64,000 nt of DNA from Microbacterium sp. (GTDB lineage Bacteria; Actinomycetota; Actinomycetes; Actinomycetales; Microbacteriaceae). Position 1 is the stretch's first letter. Each line of letters begins with the position of its first letter. The translations under genes and the position numbers were made by a program. Location: contig JAFKIL010000002.1 of assembly GCA_017306415.1 (NCBI GenBank), positions 1 through 64,000 of the forward strand. The letters are read 5' to 3'. The notes below the pieces were generated by a model. It was not told the DNA's origin. It worked only from the letters and a program-made list of their open reading frames with translations, and searched no databases. Positions 18,536-27,217 of the stretch are shown here, piece after piece.

Positions 18536-19113
18536 TTTGTCGTTCGAGCCCGGCGCGAACGGACCGGCTTCTGCCGCTCCCGCTCGCTGAGCGGGTGCGG
18601 ACTCGGCTCGTGCAGGAGGCGGCCGAGCAGCTGGATCAGCTGCGCCCGCTCGGCCTCCGTGTAGCGCGCCGCCCACTCCCGGACCCGGCGGTTGTTGCGC
18701 GTGAAGAGCTCGGCGACGGCCTCCTCACCCACCGGGGTCAGCGTCAGTCGCACCGCGCGCTTGTCGCTCTCATTGACCGTGCGGGCGATCATCCCGTAGC
18801 TGTCCAGCGTCTTCAGCACGCTGCTGATGCTCGCGGGGGACGTGTTCGAGAGGTGCGCCAGGCGCATCGGCGACACGTCGCCCACCGACTTGATCGTGAA
18901 CAGCACGCGGAACGCGGCCCACGTCATGCCCGCCGGACGATGTACCTGCTGTTCGAGGTCCTGCTGGAGCCGGTTCCCCGCGCGGACGACGGAGAGCCCG
19001 AAGTCCATCGCGTCGAGATCGGCGCCGGGGTCGATCTCGAGCGCCGCGGCTCGCGTCAGCCTCTCGTAGAGTTCCGCGTCCCCTGATGCATGCCGCTGCC
19101 GCTCACTGGTCAT
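18532..19113 (-). CDS. MarR-family transcriptional regulator
   Basis: This 193-aa protein has a MarR winged helix in the middle (MTWAAFRVLFTIKSVGDVSP, HLSNTSPASISSVLKTLDSYGMIART, ESDKRAVRLTLTPVGEEAV) flanked by helical dimerisation ends and a basic tail. MarR proteins usually repress by binding 16-20-bp AT-rich palindromes and leave on binding a phenolic or aryl-CoA ligand. The operators at 18516-18535 and 22900-22919 fit that role and sit upstream of the beta-oxidation genes and of the importer genes that lead into marR itself. It follows the ABC ATPase by 15 bases and is probably in that operon, giving autoregulation. Confidence 0.88.
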   Translation of the reverse strand: MTSERQRHASGDAELYERLTRAAALEIDPGADLDAMDFGLSVVRAGNRLQQDLEQQVHRPAGMTWAAFRVLFTIKSVGDVSPMRLAHLSNTSPASISSVLKTLDSYGMIARTVNESDKRAVRLTLTPVGEEAVAELFTRNNRRVREWAARYTEAERAQLIQLLGRLLHEPSPHPLSERERQKPVRSRRARTTK

Positions 19114-19128
19114 GGCGCCTCATCGTAC

Positions 19129-19974
19129 TCACAAGCTCCCCTGGTCTGTCTCGTCCCAGCCCCGCAGCCGTGCCTCGCGGCGGGCACGCTGCAGCACCGG
19201 ATCCGGGACGGGCGCCGTGGCGATCAGCTCACGGGTGTAGGGATGCTGCGGGTTCTCGCAGATCTGCTCCACATCGCCCTCCTCGACGAGCCGTCCCTGC
19301 CGGAGGACGAGCACACGATCGGCGAAATGACGGACCACGGCCAGGTCATGGGTGATGAACAGATACGAGACCTGGAACTCATGGCGCAGGTCTCGCAGGA
19401 GCTGCAGCACCGCCGCCTGAGTGGAGACGTCGAGCGCGCTGGTCGGCTCGTCGCAGACGATGAGCTTCGGGCCGAGGATCAGGGCACGTGCGATCGCGAT
19501 CCGCTGGCGCTGCCCCCCCGAGAACCCGGACGGATAGCGATCCGGCGAATCCGCCGGCAGCCCGACCTGCCGGAGCAGCGCGTGCATCCGTTCGCGGGCA
19601 GCGGCCGAGCTCGCCATCCCCTGAGCGCGCAGCGGCTCCGAGAGGTTCTGCCCGATCGTCTTGGCAGGGTTGAGGGAGCTGTACGGATCCTGGAAGACCA
19701 CCTGCAGATCGCGGGCGATGGAGCGCTGCTCAGCCCGTGTCCGGTGCGTGATGTCGCGCCCCTCGAACTCGATCCGACCCGATCGCGGCGGCGTCAGCCC
19801 GAGGATCGATCGTCCGATCGTCGACTTGCCGGACCCGGACTCGCCGACCAGGGCGACCGTCTCGCCCGGGGCGACCGAGAACGACACGCCGTCGACGGCA
19901 CGCATCGTCCTGCGACGGGATCCGGCGATCCGGAACTCGACGGCGAGGTCCTCCACCTTCAGCAGATCACTCAT
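19129..19974 (-). CDS. Opp/Dpp-type ABC importer ATPase (OppF-like), system A
   Basis: The 281-aa ATPase has Walker A GESGSGKST, Q-loop VFQDPYSSLNP, signature FSGGQRQRIAIARAL, Walker B LIVCDEPTSALD and the switch His in FITHDLAVVRH, and it ends with the C-terminal oligopeptide-type extension PYTRELIATAPVPDP. It powers uptake together with the permease-ATPase fusion at 19967-21760. The ATG at 19974 lies inside the fusion gene's end (8-base overlap), so the pair are co-translated. Confidence 0.9.
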   Translation of the reverse strand: MSDLLKVEDLAVEFRIAGSRRRTMRAVDGVSFSVAPGETVALVGESGSGKSTIGRSILGLTPPRSGRIEFEGRDITHRTRAEQRSIARDLQVVFQDPYSSLNPAKTIGQNLSEPLRAQGMASSAAARERMHALLRQVGLPADSPDRYPSGFSGGQRQRIAIARALILGPKLIVCDEPTSALDVSTQAAVLQLLRDLRHEFQVSYLFITHDLAVVRHFADRVLVLRQGRLVEEGDVEQICENPQHPYTRELIATAPVPDPVLQRARREARLRGWDETDQGSL

Positions 19975-21760
19975 GCGGACCCCCGATGTCGACCAGGCTC
20001 GGGGTCGCGCCGATGAGTGCGCGCGTATAGGGATCCCGAGGGGATGCGAACAGCTCGTCGACCGGAGCGGACTCCACGATGCGCCCCTTCTCCATGACCA
20101 CGGCGCGCGACGCGACGTCGGCGACGACGCCGAGGTCGTGCGTGACGAAGATGATCGACATGCCGGTGCGCGCCTGCAGCTCGCGGAGCAGGTCGAGGAT
20201 CCCGGCCTGCACGGTGACGTCGAGCGCGGTCGTCGGCTCGTCGGCGATCAGCAGTTCCGGTTCGCCGGCGAGAGCGATCGCGATGGCGACGCGCTGCGCC
20301 ATCCCTCCCGACAGCTGATGCGGATAGCTCTTCATGACGGCGGCGGCATCGCGCAGCCCGACCTCGCGCAACAGGTCCTCGGCCACACGGCGGGCGGCGC
20401 GGCCCGAGACGCCGCGGTGCCGCCTGACCGGACCGACGACCTGCGAGCCCACCGTGAAGCACGGGTCGAGGGCCATCATCGGCTCCTGCGAGATCATCCC
20501 GATCCTGCTGCCGCGGTACGTGCGCAGCCTGCTCTCGGGCAGGGACGGGAGCGAGACGCCGTCGAAGACGATGTCTCCGCCCGCGACGTGGCCGGGGTAG
20601 GGCAGCAGCCCGATGACGCCGAGGGCGGTCACGGTCTTGCCCGATCCGGATTCGCCCACCATGGCCAGGATCTCGCCGCGCTGAACGTCGAAGCTGACGC
20701 CGTCGACGACGCGGACGCTGTCGGCCTCGTCGAACGCGATGACGAGGTCGCGCACGCGGAGCAGCGGCGCCGCCTCGTCGGTCGCGGACTCGTCGGCCGC
20801 GGGCTCGGTGGTCACGGCCCTCTCGGCGCCCGCGGGGCCGGTCGGCGTGCCCTGCGCCCGGCGGAGGAGGCTGAACCGCTGACGCCGCCCGTCACCGTCG
20901 CGCATCGCGTCGCCGATGATGTTGGCCGCGAGGATCGTGAGAGCCAGCACGACCCCGGTGGGCACGAACAGCCACGGGTCGCGGTACAGGTACGTCGAGG
21001 CGTCGGCGATCATCCCTCCCCACGTCGGTGTGGGGGGCGGCGGGCCGAGCCCGAGGAATCCGAGCGACGCCTGCACGAGCAGGGCCGACCCGAAGGTGAG
21101 GCTGCTCATCACGATGATCGGGCCCATCACGTTCGGCAGCACGTGCCCGAACACGATGCGGCCGGTGGACAGGCCGGAGACCTTGGCGGCGTCGACGTAC
21201 AGCTCGCTGCGGACGGCGAGAGTGGAGGTCTGGGCCATGCGCAGGTACGAGGCGGACACGAGGACACCGAAGGACGCCATCGAGGCGGCGATGTTGCTCC
21301 CCAGGACGGCGGCGAGGGCGAGGAGGACGACCATCGCCGGCAGGGCGAAGATGAGCTCGGCGAGCCGCGTGGCCAGGCTGTTGAGCCATCCGCCGCGGTA
21401 CGCCGCGATCACGCCCAGCGTCGTGCCGAGGACCAGCGCGATCACCACCGCCTCGGCGGCCCCGAGCAGGGCGCCCTGGCCGCCCCAGAGGATGCGGGAC
21501 AGCACGTCCCTGCCGAGCGCGTCCGTTCCCAGGAGGTGTTCGAGGGACGGGCCGCGCAGCGCGCCGGCGAGATTCTGCGCGACCGGGTCGTGCAGCGGGA
21601 GGATCGGCGCGGCGAAGCAGGCGATCGTGAGCAGCACGATCCACACCGCGCCGACGACGGCGAGCGGACTGCGCCGGAGCTGCCGCAGGAACGCCCAGCG
21701 GCGTTGGCCTCGGCCCACGCGCGCGATCGTCGAGGTGGGCGCGACGGGTGCCTGGGTCAT
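19967..21760 (-). CDS. Fused ABC importer permease and ATPase (DppC-DppD-like), system A
   Basis: One 597-aa reading frame joins two usually separate subunits. Residues 1 to about 300 are a DppC-type permease (N-terminal OppC helix, [18 protein letters not shown], the EAA loop [25 protein letters not shown] split as [10 protein letters not shown] and [22 protein letters not shown]). A Glu/Ala/Thr-rich linker (about 300-330) leads to a complete ATPase with [37 protein letters not shown] and [12 protein letters not shown]. The frame has no break, so this is a real fusion. System B carries the same architecture. Confidence 0.9.
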   Translation of the reverse strand: MTQAPVAPTSTIARVGRGQRRWAFLRQLRRSPLAVVGAVWIVLLTIACFAAPILPLHDPVAQNLAGALRGPSLEHLLGTDALGRDVLSRILWGGQGALLGAAEAVVIALVLGTTLGVIAAYRGGWLNSLATRLAELIFALPAMVVLLALAAVLGSNIAASMASFGVLVSASYLRMAQTSTLAVRSELYVDAAKVSGLSTGRIVFGHVLPNVMGPIIVMSSLTFGSALLVQASLGFLGLGPPPPTPTWGGMIADASTYLYRDPWLFVPTGVVLALTILAANIIGDAMRDGDGRRQRFSLLRRAQGTPTGPAGAERAVTTEPAADESATDEAAPLLRVRDLVIAFDEADSVRVVDGVSFDVQRGEILAMVGESGSGKTVTALGVIGLLPYPGHVAGGDIVFDGVSLPSLPESRLRTYRGSRIGMISQEPMMALDPCFTVGSQVVGPVRRHRGVSGRAARRVAEDLLREVGLRDAAAVMKSYPHQLSGGMAQRVAIAIALAGEPELLIADEPTTALDVTVQAGILDLLRELQARTGMSIIFVTHDLGVVADVASRAVVMEKGRIVESAPVDELFASPRDPYTRALIGATPSLVDIGGPHE

Positions 21761-22698
21761 CAGATCCTCACCTTCGGGTTGAGCCACGCATTGACGAGGT
21801 CGACGATGAGGTTCACGGTGAGCACCAGGATCGTCGTGAGGATCACCACGCCCTGCACGACCGGGACGTCGCGTCCGTTGATCGCCACCAGCATGATCGA
21901 CCCGAGGCCCGGCATCGCGAACACCTGATCGACCACGATCGCTCCGCTCAGCAGGCCGATGAACTGGAAGCTGAGGCTCGTGACGACGGGGATCGCGGCG
22001 TTGCGCAGGCCGTGCACGAACACGACGCGCGAGTAGGACGCCCCCGAGGCCATCAGCGTGCGGATGAAGTCGCGCCCGAGCACCTCGTTCATCGCCGCGC
22101 GGGTCTGGCGCGCGACACCCGCGATGCTCGCGAAGGCGATCGCGGCGACGGGCAGGATGAGGTGCTGGATCCACGGGACGAAGCCGGACTCGAGTGGAGA
22201 GTAGCCGGTGGCCGGCAGCCAGCCGAGCGTGACCGCGAAGATGAGCACCAGCAGGATGCCGAACCAGAAGTTCGGCACGGACGTGCCGAGCACCGCCACC
22301 ACCTGGGAGGAGCGGCCGACCCACCCCGAGCGCAAGGCCCCGACGAGGCCGATGAGCACGCCCAGGATCGCCGTCACGATGATGGCGATGACGGCGACCG
22401 AGACCGTCACCTGCATCCGCTCGCCGATCATCTCGACCACAGGCCGACCGGTGCGCAGCGAGTTGCCGAGGTCGCCGTGGAGGGCGGAGACCATCCAGTT
22501 CACGTACTGGGCGAAGATCGGACGGTCCAGACCCAGCTCCGCACGGACCCGCGCATACTCCGCCGGTGTCGCGTCGCCGCCCAGGATGGACACCGCCGGG
22601 TCGCCCGGGATGAGGCTGATCAGGAAGAAGGTCAACGACGCGATGATGAAGATCATCGGGATCGAGACGGCCAGGCGGCGCAGGACGACCATCAGCAC
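21760..22698 (-). CDS. ABC importer permease (DppB-like), system A
   Basis: The 312-aa integral membrane protein has the DppB/OppB pattern: an N-terminal helix (RRLAVSIPMIFIIASLTFFL), a FAQYVNWMVSALHGDLGNS segment, about six transmembrane helices and the EAA-type loop LGRDFIRTLMASGASYSRVVFVHGLRNA (key part ASGASYSRVVFVH). GTG at 22698, six bases after GGGAGG, is the preferred start; an ATG at 22692 is possible. Its stop overlaps the next start as TGATG. A long leader (22699-22872) separates it from the operator-promoter at 22879-22919. Confidence 0.88.
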   Translation of the reverse strand: MLMVVLRRLAVSIPMIFIIASLTFFLISLIPGDPAVSILGGDATPAEYARVRAELGLDRPIFAQYVNWMVSALHGDLGNSLRTGRPVVEMIGERMQVTVSVAVIAIIVTAILGVLIGLVGALRSGWVGRSSQVVAVLGTSVPNFWFGILLVLIFAVTLGWLPATGYSPLESGFVPWIQHLILPVAAIAFASIAGVARQTRAAMNEVLGRDFIRTLMASGASYSRVVFVHGLRNAAIPVVTSLSFQFIGLLSGAIVVDQVFAMPGLGSIMLVAINGRDVPVVQGVVILTTILVLTVNLIVDLVNAWLNPKVRI

Positions 22699-22757
22699 GA
22701 TGGGCCTCCCGCCGCGCGTCGAGCGTCCGCAGCCGCAGCGGCGCTGTGTGGGATCAT
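22692..22757 (-). other. Possible 21-codon ORF in the importer leader
   Basis: An ATG at 22757, preceded by GAGG and TAGAGA, opens a 21-codon frame rich in Ala and Arg whose TGA overlaps the permease ATG at 22692. It could couple translation to the permease or be chance. There is no family similarity to judge from. Confidence 0.2.
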
Positions 22758-22806
22758 GTCTCTACCTCGTCGTATCGCGAGATCCAGTGGTCGGCATCCG
22801 GTCTGC

Positions 22807-22872
22807 TCACCGCCGGCAGCGGATCGGCGGGATCGCACGGGATCGCCTCACGAACGAGTGCGCCATCGCCAT
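22807..22872 (-). other. Possible leaderless 21-codon ORF at the importer transcript start
   Basis: The ATG at 22872 lies six bases past the -10 AACGAT, exactly where the fadB-like start lies relative to its twin promoter, so a transcript beginning here would open with an AUG. The frame (MAMAHSFVRRSRAIPP..., Arg-rich) ends at TGA 22807-22809, about 110 bases before the permease. It may be a translated leader peptide. Confidence 0.3.
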
Positions 22873-22878
22873 ATCGCC

Positions 22879-22919
22879 ATCGTTGCGCACGGTCGGCGCT
22901 TAGTCAAATATTTGACTAA
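22879..22919 (-). promoter_or_regulatory. Importer-A promoter with perfect MarR-type palindrome
   Basis: TTAGTCAAATATTTGACTAA (22900-22919) is a perfect 20-bp palindrome. On the minus strand it overlaps the -35 TTGACT (22902-22907), with a 17-base spacer and -10 AACGAT (22879-22884). All elements and distances equal those at 18495-18535, so one repressor, probably the MarR at 18532-19113, should control both. Confidence 0.78.
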
Positions 22920-23019
22920 CTCCCCCGCCCGATGGCCGGCACCGCCCTCTCGCGCACGGTCGCCCGCGCGACGGAGACGAGCGCCCGCTCGACTCAGCCG
23001 ATTCACAAGCAAGACACGC

Positions 23020-23057
23020 TTGACAGGCCGACCACCGCCGCCCACTATTTAGACATT
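23020..23057 (+). promoter_or_regulatory. Promoter of binding-protein gene 2 with TTAGACATT element
   Basis: TTGACA (23020-23025), a 17-base spacer and CACTAT (23043-23048) form the promoter, and TTAGACATT (23049-23057) follows immediately, in the same place as in the promoter at 13290-13327. Between 22920 and 23019 I see nothing else of note. Confidence 0.65.
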
Positions 23058-23113
23058 CAATTAAATCTCGGGGACTACCCGGCCCCCGCGTCCCTGCATC
23101 GAAGGAGATCGCA

Positions 23114-24688
23114 GTGTCTTTCCGTGGATTCCGTACCCGCGCGCTGGCGGTGGCGTCCGTCACCGTGGCCGTGGCGATCGCACTCGCCGGCTGCGCCGGC
23201 GGGTCAGCAAGTCCTCAAAACTCGAATGGTCGGGCGGCTCAGCTCACCTACAGCTTCCTCGGTCCGCCCCAGCTCGGGATGAGTCCGTTCGAGACGTTCG
23301 GCGGCCAGTCGATCATCTACGCGACGCTCGCCTACTCGACGGTGCTGCGCACACTGCCCGACGGCACGATCGCGGGCGACCTCGCGAAGAAGTGGGGCTA
23401 TGTCGGCGCGGGGAACCGCGAGTTCCAGTTCACCCTGCGCGACGACGCGACCTTCGCCGACGGCACCAAGGTGGACGCCGCCGCCGTCGTCGCATCGCTC
23501 GAGGCCGTGCGCGACGGCTCCTACTTCCAGAGCAACATCTGGCAGTACTTCACCTCCATCTCCGCGGACGGCACCGACGCGGTCACGATCAAGCTGTCCC
23601 AGCCCGTGGCCAACATCGAGCACCTGTTGACGCCCGAGGGCGGCAACGCGTACATCGTCAACCCGAAGGCGCTGAAGAACACCAAGGCCCTGGCGAACGC
23701 GACCGACGGGTCGGGCCCGTACGTCTACGACGCGGCGTCCAGCGTCGCCAACAGCTCGTATGTCTTCACGCGCAACCCCCACTACTACGCGCCGGATCTC
23801 GTGAAGGCCGACAAGGTGGTCGTGAAGAACATCGCCGACCCGAACGCGGTGCTCAACGCCGCCGAGACCGGCCAGGTCGACATCGGGTTGGCCGACAGCA
23901 CCGTCGCCGCCGCCGCCGAGAAGGCCGGCCTCAAGGTGATGAGCATCCCGACAGCCGCCTACGGCATCGGACTCTACGACCGCGCAGGAACCCTCGTGCC
24001 CGCGCTCGGCGACCTCCGCGTCCGTCAGGCGATCAACATCGCGCTGGACCGCAAGAGCATCACGTCGTCGGTGATCTCGGGCGGACTGGGCGTGCCCACC
24101 GACCAGCTCACCGTGAAGGGCCTCCCCGGCTACAGCGCCGACCTCGAGGACTACTACCCGTACGACATCGCCAAGGCGAAGCAGCTCCTCGCCGACGCAG
24201 GGTATGCGAACGGATTCACGTTCACGCTGCTGTGCACGCCGCTGATCAACACGTGCGGCGTCGCTCAGGCGGCTGCCGCGCAGCTCAAGCAGGTCGGGAT
24301 CACCGTGAAGATCGATTCGGTGGGCAGTTCGATCGCGCAGTACGTCTCCGTGCTCTCCAGCGGCAAGGTGCCCGCCTCGATCCTGGGCATGCCCCCCACC
24401 GTGTTCGGCTTCGGCCCGACGGTGCTGCCGGACACCGGACCGTCGACGAATCCGTTCAAGACGGACGACCCCACCGCGGTGGGGCTCTGGAATCAGCTCA
24501 GCGCGAGCAGCGCAGGAGCGCAGCAGGATGAGCTCGCGGTGAAGCTGCTCACCCGGCTCACCGAGCAGGCCTGGTTCGCGCCGATCTACGTCATGCCGAC
24601 CGTGTACGTGTACGGCAAGAACGTGACGGGGTTCGACGCCTCCAGCGCGAACTTCATGTGGCCCACCCTCGGCGTCGGGCTGAAGTAG
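23114..24688 (+). CDS. Solute-binding lipoprotein of an Opp/Dpp-type ABC importer (SBP_bac_5), number 2
   Basis: The 524-aa precursor begins at GTG (GAAGGAGA seven to twelve bases upstream) with a lipoprotein signal whose lipobox is LAGC (Cys27). The mature part shows the family core: FTLRDDATFADGTKVDAAAVV, LGDLRVRQAINIALDRKSI and a late WFAPIYVMPTVYVYGKNV. It heads a plus-strand operon that continues through an alpha/beta hydrolase and importer system B, so it should deliver ligand to that importer. Similar promoters suggest that it is co-regulated with binding protein 1. Confidence 0.9.
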   Translation: MSFRGFRTRALAVASVTVAVAIALAGCAGGSASPQNSNGRAAQLTYSFLGPPQLGMSPFETFGGQSIIYATLAYSTVLRTLPDGTIAGDLAKKWGYVGAGNREFQFTLRDDATFADGTKVDAAAVVASLEAVRDGSYFQSNIWQYFTSISADGTDAVTIKLSQPVANIEHLLTPEGGNAYIVNPKALKNTKALANATDGSGPYVYDAASSVANSSYVFTRNPHYYAPDLVKADKVVVKNIADPNAVLNAAETGQVDIGLADSTVAAAAEKAGLKVMSIPTAAYGIGLYDRAGTLVPALGDLRVRQAINIALDRKSITSSVISGGLGVPTDQLTVKGLPGYSADLEDYYPYDIAKAKQLLADAGYANGFTFTLLCTPLINTCGVAQAAAAQLKQVGITVKIDSVGSSIAQYVSVLSSGKVPASILGMPPTVFGFGPTVLPDTGPSTNPFKTDDPTAVGLWNQLSASSAGAQQDELAVKLLTRLTEQAWFAPIYVMPTVYVYGKNVTGFDASSANFMWPTLGVGLK

Positions 24689-24709
24689 ACCGCGACGTCG
24701 AACCAGACA

Positions 24710-24746
24710 GGCGCCGTGCGGGCGGTCGCTCCGCCCGCACGGCGCC
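24710..24746 (+). terminator. Intercistronic hairpin after solute-binding protein gene 2
   Basis: GGCGCCGTGCGGGCGG (24710-24725) pairs perfectly with 24731-24746 around a five-base loop, 22 bases beyond the stop and without a U-tract. It mirrors the hairpin after binding-protein gene 1 and probably raises binding-protein output relative to downstream genes. Confidence 0.65.
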
Positions 24747-24774
24747 CCCGTCGAACACGACCGAAGGAGATCGC

Positions 24775-26268
24775 ATGGACAGCACCAGCCAGACCACGCC
24801 GGTGAGCGTCAGGAGCATTCCCGTCACCGAGACGTCGGTGCCGTTCGGCACCGCAGGGCTCTCGGAACCGGCGATCGGAGTGGCACTGTCCGCCCACGGA
24901 TACGTGGAGCACGAGTACGAGCTCGCCGGTGTCGCGACGGAGTGGACGTACGACGAGGAGTTCCGCCGGCGTCCTGTCGCCGTGCATCCCTACCGCACGA
25001 GGGTGCTGGTGCGGCGTCCGGCAGATCCCGCCCGGTTCTCGGGGGTCGCCCAGCTGGAACCGCTCCATCCCTCCCTGGACAGCGCGTTCACCTGGCGCAA
25101 CGTCCATCCCTGGATCATGCGCTCCGGTCACGCGTGGGTCGGAGTGACTCACGACAAGCAGATCTCGGAGGAGATCCGGACCCTCTTCCCCGAGCGGTAC
25201 GACTGGCTCTCCCTCCCGGTGGACGGGCTGACCTTCGACATCCTCGGGCAGCTCGCCCTGGCGCTGAAGGCCGGCGACCTCGACGGCCTGACGGCGACGC
25301 AGGTCGTCCTGTCCGGCTGGTCGATGACGGGGAGCTTCACACGAGAGTTCCTCCAGGAGGGATTCAACGACGCGTACACCACCGCCGACGGCACCCGGCC
25401 GATCGACGCCGCGGCGATCTGCATCTCCGCGGGCGGCGCCCACTGGGCGGGCTTCCCCCCACTGTCCCAGGGATGCGCGCTGCTGCCGGACGACCACCCC
25501 CGTCGCACCGTGTCGGGGCACGGCATCCCGGTCTTCGAGATCATGAGCGAGTGCGAGTCCGAGGGCAACGCGACCAGCACCCGTGACGACAGCGACGACC
25601 CGACGGACCCCTACCGGCTGTACCAGGTCGCGGGAACCTCCCATACGACGACGACGCAGGAGCGCTCCACCACTCTGACCAATGCGACCCAGTACGCACG
25701 CGCCGGGGGGCGGATCCTCGACCAGGAGGTGAACGAGCCCCCGTCGGACGCCCGGCTCGACGAGGTCGCCCGGGCGCTGTTCGCTCTGCTGGACCGATGG
25801 ATGCGCACGGGCGCCGTCCCTCCGCGCGCGCCCCGCTTCTCGTGGAGCGATCCGCTCACCACGCGCACGATCCCGGTCCTCGGAACCGCTCACGACCTGG
25901 CGCGCGACGAGGTGGGGAACGTCATCGGCGGCATCCGGCCCCCCTGGGTGGACGTCCCGCTCTCGGTCTACCTGCCGCACAGCACGCCCGTCGCCGGCCG
26001 CTTCGTCGTGGACGATCCCAAGGGGAGCCCCGACGAGCTGGCCGCAGCCCAGGCGGGGCTCCTGGGCTACGCCCTTCCCCTCCCGGAGGAGAGGATCCGA
26101 TCGCGCTACGCGGACGAGGCGGATTACCTCGCGCAGCTCGACCGGAGCATCGCCCGCCTCGTGTCGGAGGGGTACCTGTGCGAGCCGGAGGCCGGCCGGC
26201 TGCGGCAGCGGCTGGGCGAGAAGTGGGGGCTGATGCACGACGCGAGCACCCACCCGAGCGCGGGGTGA
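24775..26268 (+). CDS. Alpha/beta hydrolase domain protein (Abhydrolase_10-like)
   Basis: This 497-aa protein resembles the large alpha/beta hydrolase domain family (Abhydrolase_10). The nucleophile elbow GWSMTG with its Ser lies near residue 182 (VVLSGWSMTGSFTREFL), AGTSHTTT near 285 may supply the His, and a Pro/Asp-rich region (GNVIGGIRPPWVDVP) follows. No signal peptide is seen, so it probably acts on substrate after import. GAAGGAGA stands upstream of the ATG. It lies between a binding-protein gene and permease genes, an unusual place that suggests it cleaves the imported ligand, such as an ester or glycosyl/acyl conjugate. That role is inferred. Confidence 0.72.
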   Translation: MDSTSQTTPVSVRSIPVTETSVPFGTAGLSEPAIGVALSAHGYVEHEYELAGVATEWTYDEEFRRRPVAVHPYRTRVLVRRPADPARFSGVAQLEPLHPSLDSAFTWRNVHPWIMRSGHAWVGVTHDKQISEEIRTLFPERYDWLSLPVDGLTFDILGQLALALKAGDLDGLTATQVVLSGWSMTGSFTREFLQEGFNDAYTTADGTRPIDAAAICISAGGAHWAGFPPLSQGCALLPDDHPRRTVSGHGIPVFEIMSECESEGNATSTRDDSDDPTDPYRLYQVAGTSHTTTTQERSTTLTNATQYARAGGRILDQEVNEPPSDARLDEVARALFALLDRWMRTGAVPPRAPRFSWSDPLTTRTIPVLGTAHDLARDEVGNVIGGIRPPWVDVPLSVYLPHSTPVAGRFVVDDPKGSPDELAAAQAGLLGYALPLPEERIRSRYADEADYLAQLDRSIARLVSEGYLCEPEAGRLRQRLGEKWGLMHDASTHPSAG

Positions 26269-26275
26269 GCGCGGC

Positions 26276-27217
26276 ATGATCCGCCTGATCGTGCGCCGCC
26301 TCGTCATCGCGGTACCCGTCCTGTTCATCGCCACCGCGCTCACCTTCGTGCTCGCGAGCCTTGCGCCGGGCGATGCCGCGCGCACGATCCTCGGGCCGAA
26401 CGCCACCGAGGACCAGTACCAGGCGCTTCGTGCGCAGCTCCATCTGAACGAGCCGATCTGGGAGCAGTACGGCCGGTGGCTCGCCGGGGCGATCCACGGC
26501 GATCTGGGCACGTCGCTGCTCAGCGGACAGCCCGTCGTCGAGATGATCGACCAGCGCCTGGCGGTCACCCTGACTCTGGTGATCACCTCGATCCTGCTCT
26601 CCGCACTGCTCGGCATGACGCTCGGCGTCGTCAGCGCCGTGCGCGGCGGCGCTCTGGGCCGATTCCTGGATCAGCTCTCCGCGCTGAGCTCCGCCGTCCC
26701 GCAGTACTGGCTGGCGCTCCTGCTGGTGGCGATCTTCGCCGTCGGACTGCGGCTGCTGCCGGCGACGGGCTGGACCCCGTTCAGTCAATCCCCCGCCCTC
26801 TGGGCGCAGTCCCTGATCCTTCCCACGATCACGCTCGCGGCGGGAGGCGTGACGGCCATCGCCAAGCAGATCCGGGACTCGATGCTCGGCACCCTGCAGA
26901 GCGACTACATCCTCGCCCTCCGCTCGGTCGGCATCTCGCGCGGGAGAGTGATCCTGGTCCATGCGATGCGCAATGCGAGCATCCCCGTGCTGACGGTCGT
27001 CGGCCTGATCTTCGTCGGGACGATCGGGGGCACCGTCCTCATCGAGCAGATCTTCTCGCTGCCCGGGATGGGCGCCCTGTCGGTGACTTCGACGCTCGGA
27101 GGAGACATCCCCGTCGTCCAGGGGGTGGTCCTGTACTTCACGGTGATCATCCTCGCGGCCAACCTCCTGCTCGACCTCGCGTACGGCGCGATCAACCCGA
27201 AGGTGCGTGTCTCGTGA
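26276..27217 (+). CDS. ABC importer permease (DppB-like), system B
   Basis: A 313-aa DppB/OppB-type permease: RLIVRRLVIAVPVLFIATAL, WLAGAIHGDLGTSLL, about six membrane helices and the coupling loop LRSVGISRGRVILVHAMRNA. It starts seven bases after the hydrolase stop and its stop overlaps the next gene's GTG (GTGA), so the operon is tightly coupled. It resembles the permease of system A in layout but is clearly diverged. Confidence 0.9.
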   Translation: MIRLIVRRLVIAVPVLFIATALTFVLASLAPGDAARTILGPNATEDQYQALRAQLHLNEPIWEQYGRWLAGAIHGDLGTSLLSGQPVVEMIDQRLAVTLTLVITSILLSALLGMTLGVVSAVRGGALGRFLDQLSALSSAVPQYWLALLLVAIFAVGLRLLPATGWTPFSQSPALWAQSLILPTITLAAGGVTAIAKQIRDSMLGTLQSDYILALRSVGISRGRVILVHAMRNASIPVLTVVGLIFVGTIGGTVLIEQIFSLPGMGALSVTSTLGGDIPVVQGVVLYFTVIILAANLLLDLAYGAINPKVRVS

